NCBI GenBank assembly: GCA_902591485.1
Contig: CACJAV010000008.1
Coordinates: forward strand, 1-59,962
Direction of reading: 5' to 3'
Origin: an uncultured Alphaproteobacteria bacterium
Lineage (GTDB): Bacteria; Pseudomonadota; Alphaproteobacteria; HIMB59; GCA-002718135
DNA: 59,962 nucleotides
The notes below the pieces were generated by a model that did not search any database, was not told the DNA's origin, and saw nothing but the letters and a program-made list of their open reading frames with translations. A program made the position numbers and the translations under genes. Below are positions 18,617 through 27,590 of the stretch, one piece after another (the first letter of the stretch is position 1; every line of letters begins with the position of its first letter).

Positions 18617-19615
18617 TTATTTAAATTTCTTTCTTATAGTCTCAATGAACAAATGAACATTTTTTTCCGGGGTATTTTTATTAATGCCATGACCTAATCC
18701 ACAAACCCATCCATTTAAATTTTCAAAGCTGTTAAAATTATCTGAAAATTTATCTAACTCTTCTTTTAAATGTTGAGTATCAAGTAAAAGTTTTTTTTCA
18801 TCAAAGTTGCCTTGAATGAAGCCCTGCTTAAAGTCTGTAAATAAATTTTTTAAGTTCATGCTACTATCTATCCCTATCCCTGCAAAAGGTAATTCTAGTA
18901 AATGTTTAATATCATTGAATTTCTTACCTCTGACATAATACCCAATTTTGCCTGGGTATAAATTTGCTATACTGGTTAAAAGTTTGGTATATTCTTGTTG
19001 AAAAAAATTGTTATCTAAATCTTGTATTCCACTATCAAACATCATTACAATTTCTGCTCCTGCATCTAATTGTAGCTTAATGTTAATTTTTAATGCCTCA
19101 TAAAGAGTATTTTCTAAATATTCAGGATAAAATTTTTGAAATGTTTTTTGCTCTTTATTTTGACCAATAGCAAATCTCATTACAGTCCAAAAACCTCCAA
19201 CAAAACCTATGAGACTTTTGTCTTTTGATAGTTTTTCTCTTGTTATTTTTATTGCCTTTTTTTGAAATTGCATGTGTTCTTCAACATTTTCTATGTTGTT
19301 GAGTCTATCGTAATTATCAAAAGTTAAATGTTCCTTAAATTGAGGTCCTGGATCAAATTTAAGTTCTAAACCAAGCGCTTCTAAAATAAAAAGAATATCA
19401 CTAAATAAAATAGATACATCAAAATCGAATTCCTCCACTGGACCACATGCCACTTCTGCAGCAAGTTCAGGTTCTTTACATAGTTCTTCAAATGAATATT
19501 TTTCTTTAAGAATTTGGTAATGAGAATGGTACCTGCCTGCTTGACGCATAAACCATATAGGAGGTGTTGCTTGTGGTATTTGATTTAAAGCATTGTAAAA
19601 TTTAGAGTTACTCAT
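18617..19615 (-). CDS. hemE: Uroporphyrinogen decarboxylase
   Basis: A 332-residue TIM-barrel protein with the N-terminal signature PPIWFMRQAGRYHSHYQILK, the VEEFDFDVSILFSDIL segment with the conserved Asp, and the C-terminal GWVCGLGHGINKNTPEKNV. It removes four acetate carboxyls from uroporphyrinogen III. The start overlaps the stop of the hemC-hemD fusion by one base (TAATG). The family length is about 350, so this one is compact. Confidence 0.97.
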   Translation of the reverse strand: MSNSKFYNALNQIPQATPPIWFMRQAGRYHSHYQILKEKYSFEELCKEPELAAEVACGPVEEFDFDVSILFSDILFILEALGLELKFDPGPQFKEHLTFDNYDRLNNIENVEEHMQFQKKAIKITREKLSKDKSLIGFVGGFWTVMRFAIGQNKEQKTFQKFYPEYLENTLYEALKINIKLQLDAGAEIVMMFDSGIQDLDNNFFQQEYTKLLTSIANLYPGKIGYYVRGKKFNDIKHLLELPFAGIGIDSSMNLKNLFTDFKQGFIQGNFDEKKLLLDTQHLKEELDKFSDNFNSFENLNGWVCGLGHGINKNTPEKNVHLFIETIRKKFK

Positions 19616-21141
19616 TATTTTGTTGAGGATAGTATATTACTTTTCCAATCATTATAAGATAACTCAATAAATAAATTTTTTGAGTCTTTTCCTAGGATAT
19701 TTTTAATTTCATTATAAGTATTCCCTGGTCCACAAAAATGAAATTTATCGCGAATATTTGGATACTTACTTAACGCATACTTAAAAGCACTAGAACTCAT
19801 CCAATAAAAATATTTTTTATTTTCTAAGTTGTAAGAAATATTATTTTTTTCTAACTTATAAGTAAATATTACTTTTTTTATCTTTGATATAGGGGCATCT
19901 AAATGAGTTAATTTTATCCATTCATTTTGAGTAAGACATTGAATATTAGTTTCAATATCTTCACCCAATCCATCTGATGAACCATTTACCCAAATTCCTC
20001 TTTTTGCAATGTTTTTCCAAGTTTCTAATCCACTTACCCAAATTATATTAGACAAGTTTATCTTTGTATTTTTAGGTAAAGCACTTTGTCTTGAAATCCA
20101 TATACATTTATCTTTTAGTTCAGATAATTTTTTATTACTGTTCTCAATTTCTACTCTATTAAAAAAATTATAATCACTAAGCTCTGCAGGGAAAATTTCA
20201 TCAAAGGATTTTGCTTTTGCTGAAGATAAATTATTATTTTTATAAATAGTTTTTTCATAAAATGCAGCCCCGTTTTCATTTTCTCCCTTACTATATTTCA
20301 ATTTTCCAAAATGAGTATTTAAGAAAGATACTCCTATTTTCTGATGACAACCACCTCCATATTTTTGAAGTTCTTTTCTCTCTAAAATAACATTTTCATA
20401 ATCAGCTTCATTATTTATTTCATATAAGAGTTTTTTTAAATCAGTATCTACAGACCTTATCTCAACTGCTAATGCACCTTGACCAGGAGATGATGGATTG
20501 ACAGAAAGTGGTATTACACTCCATAAGCATTCGCTAATATATGAAAATAAATTATTCCTAAGATCAGGGAAATGATTTTTATCTGCTTTAAGAAGTCGGT
20601 CAATTGCAGCTTTAGCTACAACGAAACCGTCTACATTTTCATCTAAAAACTTTTTAAAACGAGTAAGAATATTTCCTCTGATATCTTCAAATTTTATATT
20701 TTCTATTTTAAATGGTAGATAATTTTTTACAAAACTCTCTAAATTATACTGTCGTCTAGGGGATGAGGAAAAAATTGAAATTGAATTATCCTCATTAATT
20801 TTTTTGACACTATTTTTTTTAATAAAAAATAAATCCCTTGGATCTGCTCTATCTAATGTAATAGCAACTTCAGTTTGGTTTCCAACATCTAAAGGCAAAT
20901 CCTTCCAAGAATGAATGATTAGATCACAGTTGTTGTTTATTAATTCATTTCTTAGATCATTTGTAAACACTCCTTCCATAGGCATTTCAGATAAAGGGGT
21001 AGTCAAATCATTATCACCTGATGTGCTTCTTTTAAGATAATCTATTTCTACTTTTGGAAATTTAAATTTTAAATATTCGCCAAATTCATAGGCTTGAATG
21101 ACAGCTAAGTCACTTTTTCTTGATAGAATTCTTATTTTCAT
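19615..21141 (-). CDS. hemC: HemC-HemD fusion: hydroxymethylbilane synthase with C-terminal uroporphyrinogen-III synthase-like domain
   Basis: A 508-residue protein, about 200 residues longer than HemC alone. Residues 1-310 are hydroxymethylbilane synthase: RILSRKSDLAVIQA, the active-site Asp in HSWKDLP (residue 81), SSSPRRQYNL, VNPSSPGQGALAVE, and Cys265 in YGGGCHQKIG, which would carry the dipyrromethane cofactor. The remaining residues have the weak HemD pattern, with a YFYWMSSSAFKYALSKYP (would-be FtSpsav) block and FHFCGPGNTYNEIKN (the usual iGpkTa block). Such a fusion would hand the unstable bilane directly to the cyclase. The HemD assignment is inferred from position and the two short blocks. 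It is the first gene of the hem run. Confidence 0.85.
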   Translation of the reverse strand: MKIRILSRKSDLAVIQAYEFGEYLKFKFPKVEIDYLKRSTSGDNDLTTPLSEMPMEGVFTNDLRNELINNNCDLIIHSWKDLPLDVGNQTEVAITLDRADPRDLFFIKKNSVKKINEDNSISIFSSSPRRQYNLESFVKNYLPFKIENIKFEDIRGNILTRFKKFLDENVDGFVVAKAAIDRLLKADKNHFPDLRNNLFSYISECLWSVIPLSVNPSSPGQGALAVEIRSVDTDLKKLLYEINNEADYENVILERKELQKYGGGCHQKIGVSFLNTHFGKLKYSKGENENGAAFYEKTIYKNNNLSSAKAKSFDEIFPAELSDYNFFNRVEIENSNKKLSELKDKCIWISRQSALPKNTKINLSNIIWVSGLETWKNIAKRGIWVNGSSDGLGEDIETNIQCLTQNEWIKLTHLDAPISKIKKVIFTYKLEKNNISYNLENKKYFYWMSSSAFKYALSKYPNIRDKFHFCGPGNTYNEIKNILGKDSKNLFIELSYNDWKSNILSSTK

Positions 21142-21213
21142 GGATTATATTTTCTCACATAACACTATATAATAAATAAATAAAATTATTACTCATTAAG
21201 CTTTGAATAAAAT
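21142..21213. promoter_or_regulatory. Divergent promoter region between hemCD and cytochrome b561
   Basis: A 72-bp very AT-rich gap separates two divergent starts, so it must hold promoters for the hem operon (minus) and for the cytochrome b561-hemA pair (plus). I see no clear operator or Irr-type box by eye. Confidence 0.4.
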
Positions 21214-21774
21214 ATGGTAAATTTTAAAGGAACAAACACATCATGGGGTTTGATAGCTAAAATTTTTCACTGGTCCATAGCTCTTCTGTTATTTTGGCAA
21301 GTTACGACTGGGATAAGTCTTCACAATATGGAATTTTCTCCATTAAAAATAGGGATAATTGGTTCACATAAAATTTCAGGAACTGTAATTTTTACACTTA
21401 TTGTTTTAAGACTTTTATGGAGATTTTTTAATACACATCCAGAATACAAATCATTACCTAAAAAACATAAGATAACATCAAATATAGTTCACTTTATTCT
21501 CTATTTCTTGGTAATATTTATTCCAATTCAGGGAACATATATGACTTGGCTTGGTGGCTCTGATGTGAGTCTATTAGGTTTAGTTGAAATACCATCATTT
21601 GTAGATATGGATTTTATTTTATATCAGAAACACCTACAGATTCACTATTATAGCGCTATTATTTTAACCTCTTTTTTTACTGTGCATATTTTTGCTGCTC
21701 TTTATCACAAATTTATAATTAAAGATAAATATGAAGTATGGAGTAGAATGGTGTCTAAAAATAAAAAGGTGTGA
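21214..21774 (+). CDS. Cytochrome b561 family protein
   Basis: A 186-residue four-helix membrane protein. Heme-ligand histidines are visible in IAKIFHWSIALLLFWQVTTG, IGSHKISGTVIF, the HLQIHYYSAI segment and VHIFAALYHKF, matching the bacterial b561 (CybB) pattern. It would transfer electrons between quinol and an acceptor in the inner membrane, for example superoxide or peroxide defence. It consumes heme and sits between hemCD and hemA, which fits joint control with heme supply. Confidence 0.92.
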   Translation: MVNFKGTNTSWGLIAKIFHWSIALLLFWQVTTGISLHNMEFSPLKIGIIGSHKISGTVIFTLIVLRLLWRFFNTHPEYKSLPKKHKITSNIVHFILYFLVIFIPIQGTYMTWLGGSDVSLLGLVEIPSFVDMDFILYQKHLQIHYYSAIILTSFFTVHIFAALYHKFIIKDKYEVWSRMVSKNKKV

Positions 21775-21830
21775 CAATTATGCAAATAACTTACTTGGTT
21801 TTTAACAATAAACATATACTTATTTCCTAG

Positions 21831-23066
21831 ATGGATTATTCAAAATTTTTCAACTCAGAATTAGAAAAACTAAAGAAAGAAGGTCTCTATAGAAAGTTTA
21901 GAGAGATTGATCGACCTATTAAAAAATTTCCAAAAGCAGATGAAACACAAGGAGAAATTGAAAGAGACGTTGAAGTATGGTGCTCAAATGATTACCTTAA
22001 TATGAGTCAACATCCAGAAGTTGTTAATGAAACTGTCAAAACTCTTTTAGAAATAGGTTCAGGTTCGGGAGGAACAAGAAATATATCAGGCACAAGTTCT
22101 TATCACACAGCATTAGAGGAAAGGCTAGCAAAAGTTCATAATAAAGACAATGCTCTTCTTTTTGCTTCAGCTTACACAGCAAATCAATCTACATTATGGA
22201 CTTTAGGTAAAAAAATAAAAAATTTAGAAATATTTTCTGATGAATTAAATCATGCCTCTTTGATTCAAGGTATAAAAAATAGTGGAGCATCATGTCATAT
22301 TTTCCAACACAATGATGTTGATCATTTAGAAAATCTTCTTAAATCTACTGACCAAAACCATCCGAAGCTTATTGTTTTTGAAAGTTTATATTCAATGGAG
22401 GGTATAAGATCTCCTATTATTAAAATTGTAGAACTGGCAAAAAAATATAAAGCAATGACTTATCTAGATGAAGTTCACTCGGTAGGTCTTTACGGTGAAA
22501 AAGGTAAGGGTATCGCTGTCGAAATGAAAGTTGATCAAGATATTGATATCATTAATGGCACTCTAGCAAAAGCTTTTGGTCAAATGGGCGGCTACATTGC
22601 TGCTAGTAATGAAATCATAGATTATATTCGTAGTTTTTCACCTGGATTTATTTTTACAACCTCAATATGTCCATCAATTGCTGCAGGCGCAAGTAAAGCG
22701 ATAGATATTGTAAGTTTAGCTGATCAATTAAGAATCAAAATTCATGAAAATGCATCAACTATGAGACAATTATTAGACTCAATTGCGATCCCCTATATTG
22801 ACACAAATAGTCATATAATTTCTGTTATGGTTAATGACCCATTTTTATGTAAAAAAGTTTCTGAAAAATTAATTGATGAGCATGGTATCTATGCTCAACC
22901 TATTTTCTTTCCAACAGTACCAAAGGGTCTTGAAAGACTTAGAATTACAGTAACACCCAAACATAGAAAAGAACATATAGAAAATATGATTCAGTGCCTT
23001 GACAAAGTATGGTCAGACCTAAGTCTGCCAAGAAAAAATTTGTCAAAACTTAAGATTAATAATTAA
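21831..23066 (+). CDS. hemA: 5-aminolevulinate synthase
   Basis: A 411-residue PLP enzyme of the alpha-oxoamine synthase family. It opens with [21 protein letters not shown], split from [14 protein letters not shown]; then [17 protein letters not shown], the PLP Asp in [12 protein letters not shown] and the Schiff-base Lys in [13 protein letters not shown]. It condenses glycine and succinyl-CoA, the Shemin route used by alphaproteobacteria and mitochondria. ALAS rather than KBL or BioF is supported by the N-terminal F..EL..LK.EG.YR and the VWCSNDYL motif. It lies 56 bp after cytochrome b561. It shares a 4-base double stop TTAA with the convergent EamA gene. Confidence 0.96.
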   Translation: MDYSKFFNSELEKLKKEGLYRKFREIDRPIKKFPKADETQGEIERDVEVWCSNDYLNMSQHPEVVNETVKTLLEIGSGSGGTRNISGTSSYHTALEERLAKVHNKDNALLFASAYTANQSTLWTLGKKIKNLEIFSDELNHASLIQGIKNSGASCHIFQHNDVDHLENLLKSTDQNHPKLIVFESLYSMEGIRSPIIKIVELAKKYKAMTYLDEVHSVGLYGEKGKGIAVEMKVDQDIDIINGTLAKAFGQMGGYIAASNEIIDYIRSFSPGFIFTTSICPSIAAGASKAIDIVSLADQLRIKIHENASTMRQLLDSIAIPYIDTNSHIISVMVNDPFLCKKVSEKLIDEHGIYAQPIFFPTVPKGLERLRITVTPKHRKEHIENMIQCLDKVWSDLSLPRKNLSKLKINN

Positions 23067-23965
23067 GGTAATACTGGTTCTCTTTTTTTTCTAGCTCCAT
23101 ATCCATGATACAGAACTGCCAATGTTATTATTATACCACCAATAATAACAGTAGAACTAGGTACTTCATTTATGCCAAAAATTGGAATCCATACCCATAT
23201 TACACCACCTACTACTTCCATTAAGGACAGTAGTGTTAACTCAGCTGATGGTAGATACTTTGCGCCTAGAGTATATAATATTAAACCTGAGGCAACTATT
23301 AAACCATGAAGCAAACTTAAATAACTATTTATCATTGGCATCTCGACAAAAGGTTTGAAAGAAAAACCCAAAACTATAAATGAAAATATTGCACAAAATA
23401 ATCCAGCTAAAACAACAGTCGTAAATTTTGGAGTTTCAGGTTTCCATCTAATAGTTACTGAATAAAAAGCAAAACCTGAGGCTGAAATAAATCCTATAAT
23501 AGCACCGAGAGCACTTCCAGAAATACTATCATTATAAATCATTACGCAGACTCCAAAAAAAGCTATAATCATTGCAATAAACGTAGATCTTCTGAGAGTT
23601 TCACCAAGTACATAGTAGCCAACTATAGCTGCTATAAATGGCATGGCAGCCAACATGAATAAAGTTACCGCCGCTGTTGTCATGGTAATTGAAAAAATAA
23701 ATCCAGTAAAAGCTGTTGCTAAAAATATACCTCCAAGAATTGATGAAACTCCAATTCGAAGAAAATTCTTATAAAAACTGATCCCCTCTTTTAAAAATAA
23801 ATAAATTAATAAAATAATTGCAATTGAGATACCTCTATAAAATAAATATTGAAATACATATGTGTGACCATCAATCATATATCGAACAGTTACTGCTCCA
23901 AAACTCCATAATAAGCCTGCAAGGAAAACCAATATAAAAGCATTAAAATAACTATTAGAATTCAT
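23063..23965 (-). CDS. EamA/DMT family transporter (copy 1)
   Basis: A 300-residue protein with ten predicted helices in two EamA repeats. It begins with [20 protein letters not shown], and the second repeat runs from about residue 155. The end [17 protein letters not shown] followed by [15 protein letters not shown] is typical. Drug/metabolite transporters move small metabolites, often outward; the substrate is unknown. A second EamA gene occurs at 51075-51977. The stop is shared with hemA. Confidence 0.9.
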   Translation of the reverse strand: MNSNSYFNAFILVFLAGLLWSFGAVTVRYMIDGHTYVFQYLFYRGISIAIILLIYLFLKEGISFYKNFLRIGVSSILGGIFLATAFTGFIFSITMTTAAVTLFMLAAMPFIAAIVGYYVLGETLRRSTFIAMIIAFFGVCVMIYNDSISGSALGAIIGFISASGFAFYSVTIRWKPETPKFTTVVLAGLFCAIFSFIVLGFSFKPFVEMPMINSYLSLLHGLIVASGLILYTLGAKYLPSAELTLLSLMEVVGGVIWVWIPIFGINEVPSSTVIIGGIIITLAVLYHGYGARKKREPVLP

Positions 23966-24034
23966 ATTAAGAGATTAGTGCATCAAATTACTCAAAAAGT
24001 AAATTATAAAAGATAATATAGAAAATATTAAAGA

Positions 24035-24535
24035 TTAATTACAAACACCAATAGAACCAAGAGCACATTTTTTACCATCCACCCATATGGCGCTGGATAA
24101 ATTTGCTTCATCAAAAATTGCCCCAGAAATATTAGCTCCTAAAAGATTAGCCTCATATAAATTTGCCCCTTTAAAGGAAGAGGTAAAAAGATTTGCTCCT
24201 TCAAAATTTACTTTTACCAAATTTGCATTTTCAAAATTAGCATTGTTACAATTAGCACCTTGTAAGTTTGCAGCATATAAATTTGAATTGCTAAAATTTG
24301 CAAATATAAAATTGCCAATTGATAAATCAGAATTATTCAATTGCGATTTTTCCAAATTAGCCAGGGATAAATTTACTCCAGACATTTTTGCATTGGCCAT
24401 TCCAACACCAATTAAATCTAGATTTTCAACAAAGTTACAGTTTGTCCAATCAACTTCATTTGAGGGTTGATCTTCACATCCAGCATAAACTAGATTTGGG
24501 ATTAATAAAAACAATATAAATATAATTAGTTTCAT
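24035..24535 (-). CDS. Secreted pentapeptide repeat protein
   Basis: A 166-residue protein with a signal peptide (MKLIIFILFLLIPNLVYA) and then about 16 pentapeptide repeats of A(N/D)LXX type, for example ANLYEANLLGANISGA. The repeats fold as a right-handed quadrilateral beta helix. The mature protein has cysteines near both ends (GCEDQPS, KKCALGSIGVCN) that could form disulfides. Function is unknown. It is flanked by 69 bp to EamA and 42 bp to the MotB-like gene, so it may follow the latter on the same transcript. Confidence 0.88.
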   Translation of the reverse strand: MKLIIFILFLLIPNLVYAGCEDQPSNEVDWTNCNFVENLDLIGVGMANAKMSGVNLSLANLEKSQLNNSDLSIGNFIFANFSNSNLYAANLQGANCNNANFENANLVKVNFEGANLFTSSFKGANLYEANLLGANISGAIFDEANLSSAIWVDGKKCALGSIGVCN

Positions 24536-24577
24536 TAAATATCTAATTAGGAAAACTTTATGTTTAATTTAAGGCAA

Positions 24578-26491
24578 TCACCTTGAAGTAAGTTTAAGTT
24601 CAATCCTTCTATTTTGTTGATAATCTTCTTTTGTTTCACCATCGCTTATTGGATAAAATTCACCATACCCAGCTGCGGCAAGTCTGTTTGATGGAAAACC
24701 TATTTCAAGTAACAATTTCAAAACTGAATTCGCTCTTGCACTAGATAATTCCCAGTTTGATGGATATTGCATTGTTTTAATTGGCCTCTTATCTGTATGT
24801 CCCTCTACTTGAATTATCCAATCAATATCTGATGGAATTTGATTTGTTGTTTCCATCAATGTCATTGCAATTTGTTTTAATTTTTCTTTTCCATTTTCTT
24901 GCAAATCTGCTGAAGCAGAGTCAAAAAGTAATTCAGACTCAAAAATAAATCTATCACCAACTATCTTTATATCATCCCTGTCACCCAAAAGAGATTGCAG
25001 TTTTCCAAAAAATTCTGAACGATATTTTTGTAATTCAAATATCTTTGAAGTTAATGCTTTATTTAATCTTTCACCAAGAATTTCGATTTCTAAATTTTTA
25101 GAAGCAGTCTCTATTTCACTTGCTTCAAGGGCTTTATTAAGTGTCAGTATCTCAATTTTTAAATTTTCGATTTCATTCGAAAGAATAGATATTTGTTCTA
25201 AAGTTTGTGATGACTCAATTTCCATTTCCTTAATCTGATTACTTGAAATTTCTTTTTCAATAACTCTTTGACTTTCAACATTTTCAATGGTTCTTTTAAG
25301 TGTTGCAATTTCTAATTCTTGCTCAAGACTTTTTGCATCGGAGATTGATAATACATTATTTAATTCTATAATTTTACCTCTTAGATCAAAAATAGTTTTA
25401 TCTTTATTTATTAGATTTTGATTTAATTTTGCTAATTCTTGATTCTTGGATCTAATTGCTTGAAGTTGTTCTTGAAGTGTTGCATCTTTTAAACCAAGGC
25501 TATCATTAATCTCTAGCAAGTCATTCATTAGGTCTTGATATTGGGTTATTTGTTTTTGCAACTCTTCATCTCTCAAAGCTAATTCTACATTTGTTTGCTC
25601 TAATTCTACATTTGTTTGCTCTAATTCTACATTTGTTTGCTCTAAAAGATTAAGAGTGTTTTGTGTTTCTTCTTTAGAATAAATTAAATCTTGATTTAAC
25701 TCTTCAAGTTGTTGATTTTTAGCTTTAATAGCATCTAATTGCTCAGTAATTCCACCATCTTCAATTCCTAAACTTTCATTTATTGCAAGTAGATTATCAT
25801 TTTTAATTTTAAGTTCTTCAATTTTACTTTTTAGTATTTTCTCATTAGAAGCTAATTTTTCATTTACTAGGTTTAATTCACTAATATTTTCATTTAAATT
25901 AGCTTCACTGATAGAAAGTTTTTTATTTGATTCATCTAGTTTATTATTTAAAGTTTTAAGTTGATCTATTCTAGCAGCAAGAGCTTTATTGATTCTCTCA
26001 CCTAAACCATCAGTACTTAATATAGTACTATCGAGACCTTCGTAAACTTCAAGTGCTTTTGCAACAATTCTTAGCTCACTTAAAAGTTCAGTAATTTGGT
26101 CAGATAGAGCAATGATATTTTGCTCTTGTACAAATATTTCAGTGCTTTTTTTTGCTAAATCTGTCTGCAAACCTTCTGAAATCAATTCTTGCTCTTTCAA
26201 ATTTTGTTGAACACCACTAAGAGTGGTTTCCGTGTCAGAAAGTATTTGAAGAGCCTCTTCTTTTTCACTTATCTCTAATTGTAATATTTTGGATAATTCA
26301 CTTATTTGCGTTCTTAATTCTTGCAATGCCTTGTCTCTTCCAGAAAGAGCATCACTTAGATATATTTGTGAAACAGTAAAGACCATTAAAACAAAAATAA
26401 TAACAATGAGCAACGTTGCTAAAACATCTACAAATCCTGGCCATATATTTGCTGATTCACCAAGTCTATTTCTTAGAGACCTTGATGCCAT
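24578..26491 (-). CDS. MotB/OmpA-type protein with very long coiled coil
   Basis: A 637-residue envelope protein. Residues 1-20 are cytoplasmic and 18-45 form one membrane helix with a proton-site-like Asp in PGFVDVLATLLIVIIFVLMV, as in TolR/MotB. Residues about 50-490 are almost continuous heptad coiled coil rich in Glu, Leu, Asn and Gln. The C-terminal 130 residues are an OmpA-like peptidoglycan-binding domain (VEGHTDKRPI, LSSARANSVLKLL, NRRIELKL). It starts 2 bases after the MotA-like gene, and the pair would form a stator-like ion-driven complex. Part of the coil is encoded by a perfect 21-bp triplication (25579-25641). Confidence 0.88.
   Translation of the reverse strand: MASRSLRNRLGESANIWPGFVDVLATLLIVIIFVLMVFTVSQIYLSDALSGRDKALQELRTQISELSKILQLEISEKEEALQILSDTETTLSGVQQNLKEQELISEGLQTDLAKKSTEIFVQEQNIIALSDQITELLSELRIVAKALEVYEGLDSTILSTDGLGERINKALAARIDQLKTLNNKLDESNKKLSISEANLNENISELNLVNEKLASNEKILKSKIEELKIKNDNLLAINESLGIEDGGITEQLDAIKAKNQQLEELNQDLIYSKEETQNTLNLLEQTNVELEQTNVELEQTNVELALRDEELQKQITQYQDLMNDLLEINDSLGLKDATLQEQLQAIRSKNQELAKLNQNLINKDKTIFDLRGKIIELNNVLSISDAKSLEQELEIATLKRTIENVESQRVIEKEISSNQIKEMEIESSQTLEQISILSNEIENLKIEILTLNKALEASEIETASKNLEIEILGERLNKALTSKIFELQKYRSEFFGKLQSLLGDRDDIKIVGDRFIFESELLFDSASADLQENGKEKLKQIAMTLMETTNQIPSDIDWIIQVEGHTDKRPIKTMQYPSNWELSSARANSVLKLLLEIGFPSNRLAAAGYGEFYPISDGETKEDYQQNRRIELKLTSR
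25579..25641 (-). repeat. Three perfect 21-bp tandem copies (coiled-coil heptads)
   Basis: The plus-strand unit CTAATTCTACATTTGTTTGCT minus its last base is repeated three times without mismatch, at 25579-25599, 25600-25620 and 25621-25641. Each unit encodes the heptad QTNVELE on the minus strand, so gain or loss of a copy changes the coil by exactly one heptad. Confidence 0.95.
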
Positions 26492-26493
26492 TT

Positions 26494-27534
26494 TTATTTT
26501 TTAGTGTTAGCGTTAAATTGTTGAATACTTTTATTCAAATCATCAAATATTTTTTTTGTAGACGAGTCTAAAATTCCTTGTTCATTAATCTTATTGATAA
26601 GTTGTAAAATACTTGATTGAGTATTTAATTGAGTTGATAAAAAATTAGATAATTTTTCATCAAGTTTAGTAGATTGATTATTAGCATTTTTAATTTGATT
26701 GCTTAACTCAGATAAATATTTGTTAATTTCATTTTGATTCTCTGAAGTTTTCTTGAGCGAATATACAATACTATCAAGATTATCATAAATTTTTTGAAGA
26801 GCCTGTGTATTTAAATTATCTGAAGAAGATGAATTGATTAAATCAGGAACAGAATTTTTGTTCAACACTTTTTCAAAAAATAAACTAAACTTATTTTGCG
26901 CTTGACCTAGGTTAATATCAATAAAACCTAATATTAAAGAACCAGCCAAACCTAATAACGAACTGCTAAATGCAATGCTCATACCTTGCAAAGGGGCATT
27001 TAATCCATCTTTTAAGGAGTTAAAAAAGCCTGCAACATTTGTATCATCAATTCCCAATCCACTTATCACATTTCCAACGGACCCAATAGTTTTTAACAAG
27101 CCCCAAAAAGTTCCTAATAAGCCTAAAAAAACAAGAAGACCAACAAGGTATCTTGATGTTTCCCTTACACTTGATAAAGCCATGTCTGTATTTTCAATTA
27201 ATCGGTTAATAGATGAGCTTTTAAAAACAAATCTCCCATCAATAGGCTTTAAATCTACAATTATATTTTTTAAAATTGCAGAATTATTATTGAAAGATTG
27301 AGATGACTTATTAATATCAAAATTTACAAGAGAACTAAAATCGTTACTAAGTCCAATTAGTTTTACTATATTAAAAATGATCCCTACAGCTAATGCTAAT
27401 AGAATTATTAAATTAATAAAAATATTAGATAGAAAAGCTTCCTGAAGAACAGGATAAAGCAAAACTACAATTATAAATACAAGTGCTAAAAATACACCTA
27501 CTCTTAATAAATATTGATTTAAAGTTTGCGGCAT
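26494..27534 (-). CDS. MotA/TolQ/ExbB-type proton channel protein
   Basis: A 346-residue inner-membrane protein. Two N-terminal helices (about 12-30 and 37-57) are followed by a cytoplasmic loop, then the MotA/TolQ core at about 125-210 with VGLLVFLGLLGTFWGLLKT and MSIAFSSSLLGLAGSLILGF. The C-terminal 120 residues form a cytoplasmic coiled coil. It pairs with the following MotB-like gene. No flagellar genes are present, so a housekeeping envelope motor (Tol-like) is more likely than a flagellar stator. Confidence 0.88.
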   Translation of the reverse strand: MPQTLNQYLLRVGVFLALVFIIVVLLYPVLQEAFLSNIFINLIILLALAVGIIFNIVKLIGLSNDFSSLVNFDINKSSQSFNNNSAILKNIIVDLKPIDGRFVFKSSSINRLIENTDMALSSVRETSRYLVGLLVFLGLLGTFWGLLKTIGSVGNVISGLGIDDTNVAGFFNSLKDGLNAPLQGMSIAFSSSLLGLAGSLILGFIDINLGQAQNKFSLFFEKVLNKNSVPDLINSSSSDNLNTQALQKIYDNLDSIVYSLKKTSENQNEINKYLSELSNQIKNANNQSTKLDEKLSNFLSTQLNTQSSILQLINKINEQGILDSSTKKIFDDLNKSIQQFNANTKK

Positions 27535-27590
27535 AAAATAATGTTTAACAGTATATGTATTTGTTAAGTATTTTATACATCTAAATTATG

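Noticed and set aside
24087-24470. 127-residue plus-strand frame
   Set aside because: It is the antisense of the pentapeptide-repeat gene; its own repeats merely mirror that gene.
25579-25641. Short tandem repeat as possible CRISPR
   Set aside because: Copies are directly adjacent with no spacers and are in frame inside a coiled-coil gene.
24578-27534. Zorya-type anti-phage system (ZorA/ZorB are MotA/MotB-like)
   Set aside because: No ZorC, ZorD or ZorE nuclease/helicase genes are adjacent; the MotB-like protein carries the long coil in the periplasm rather than ZorA carrying a long cytoplasmic tail. A housekeeping envelope pair is more likely.
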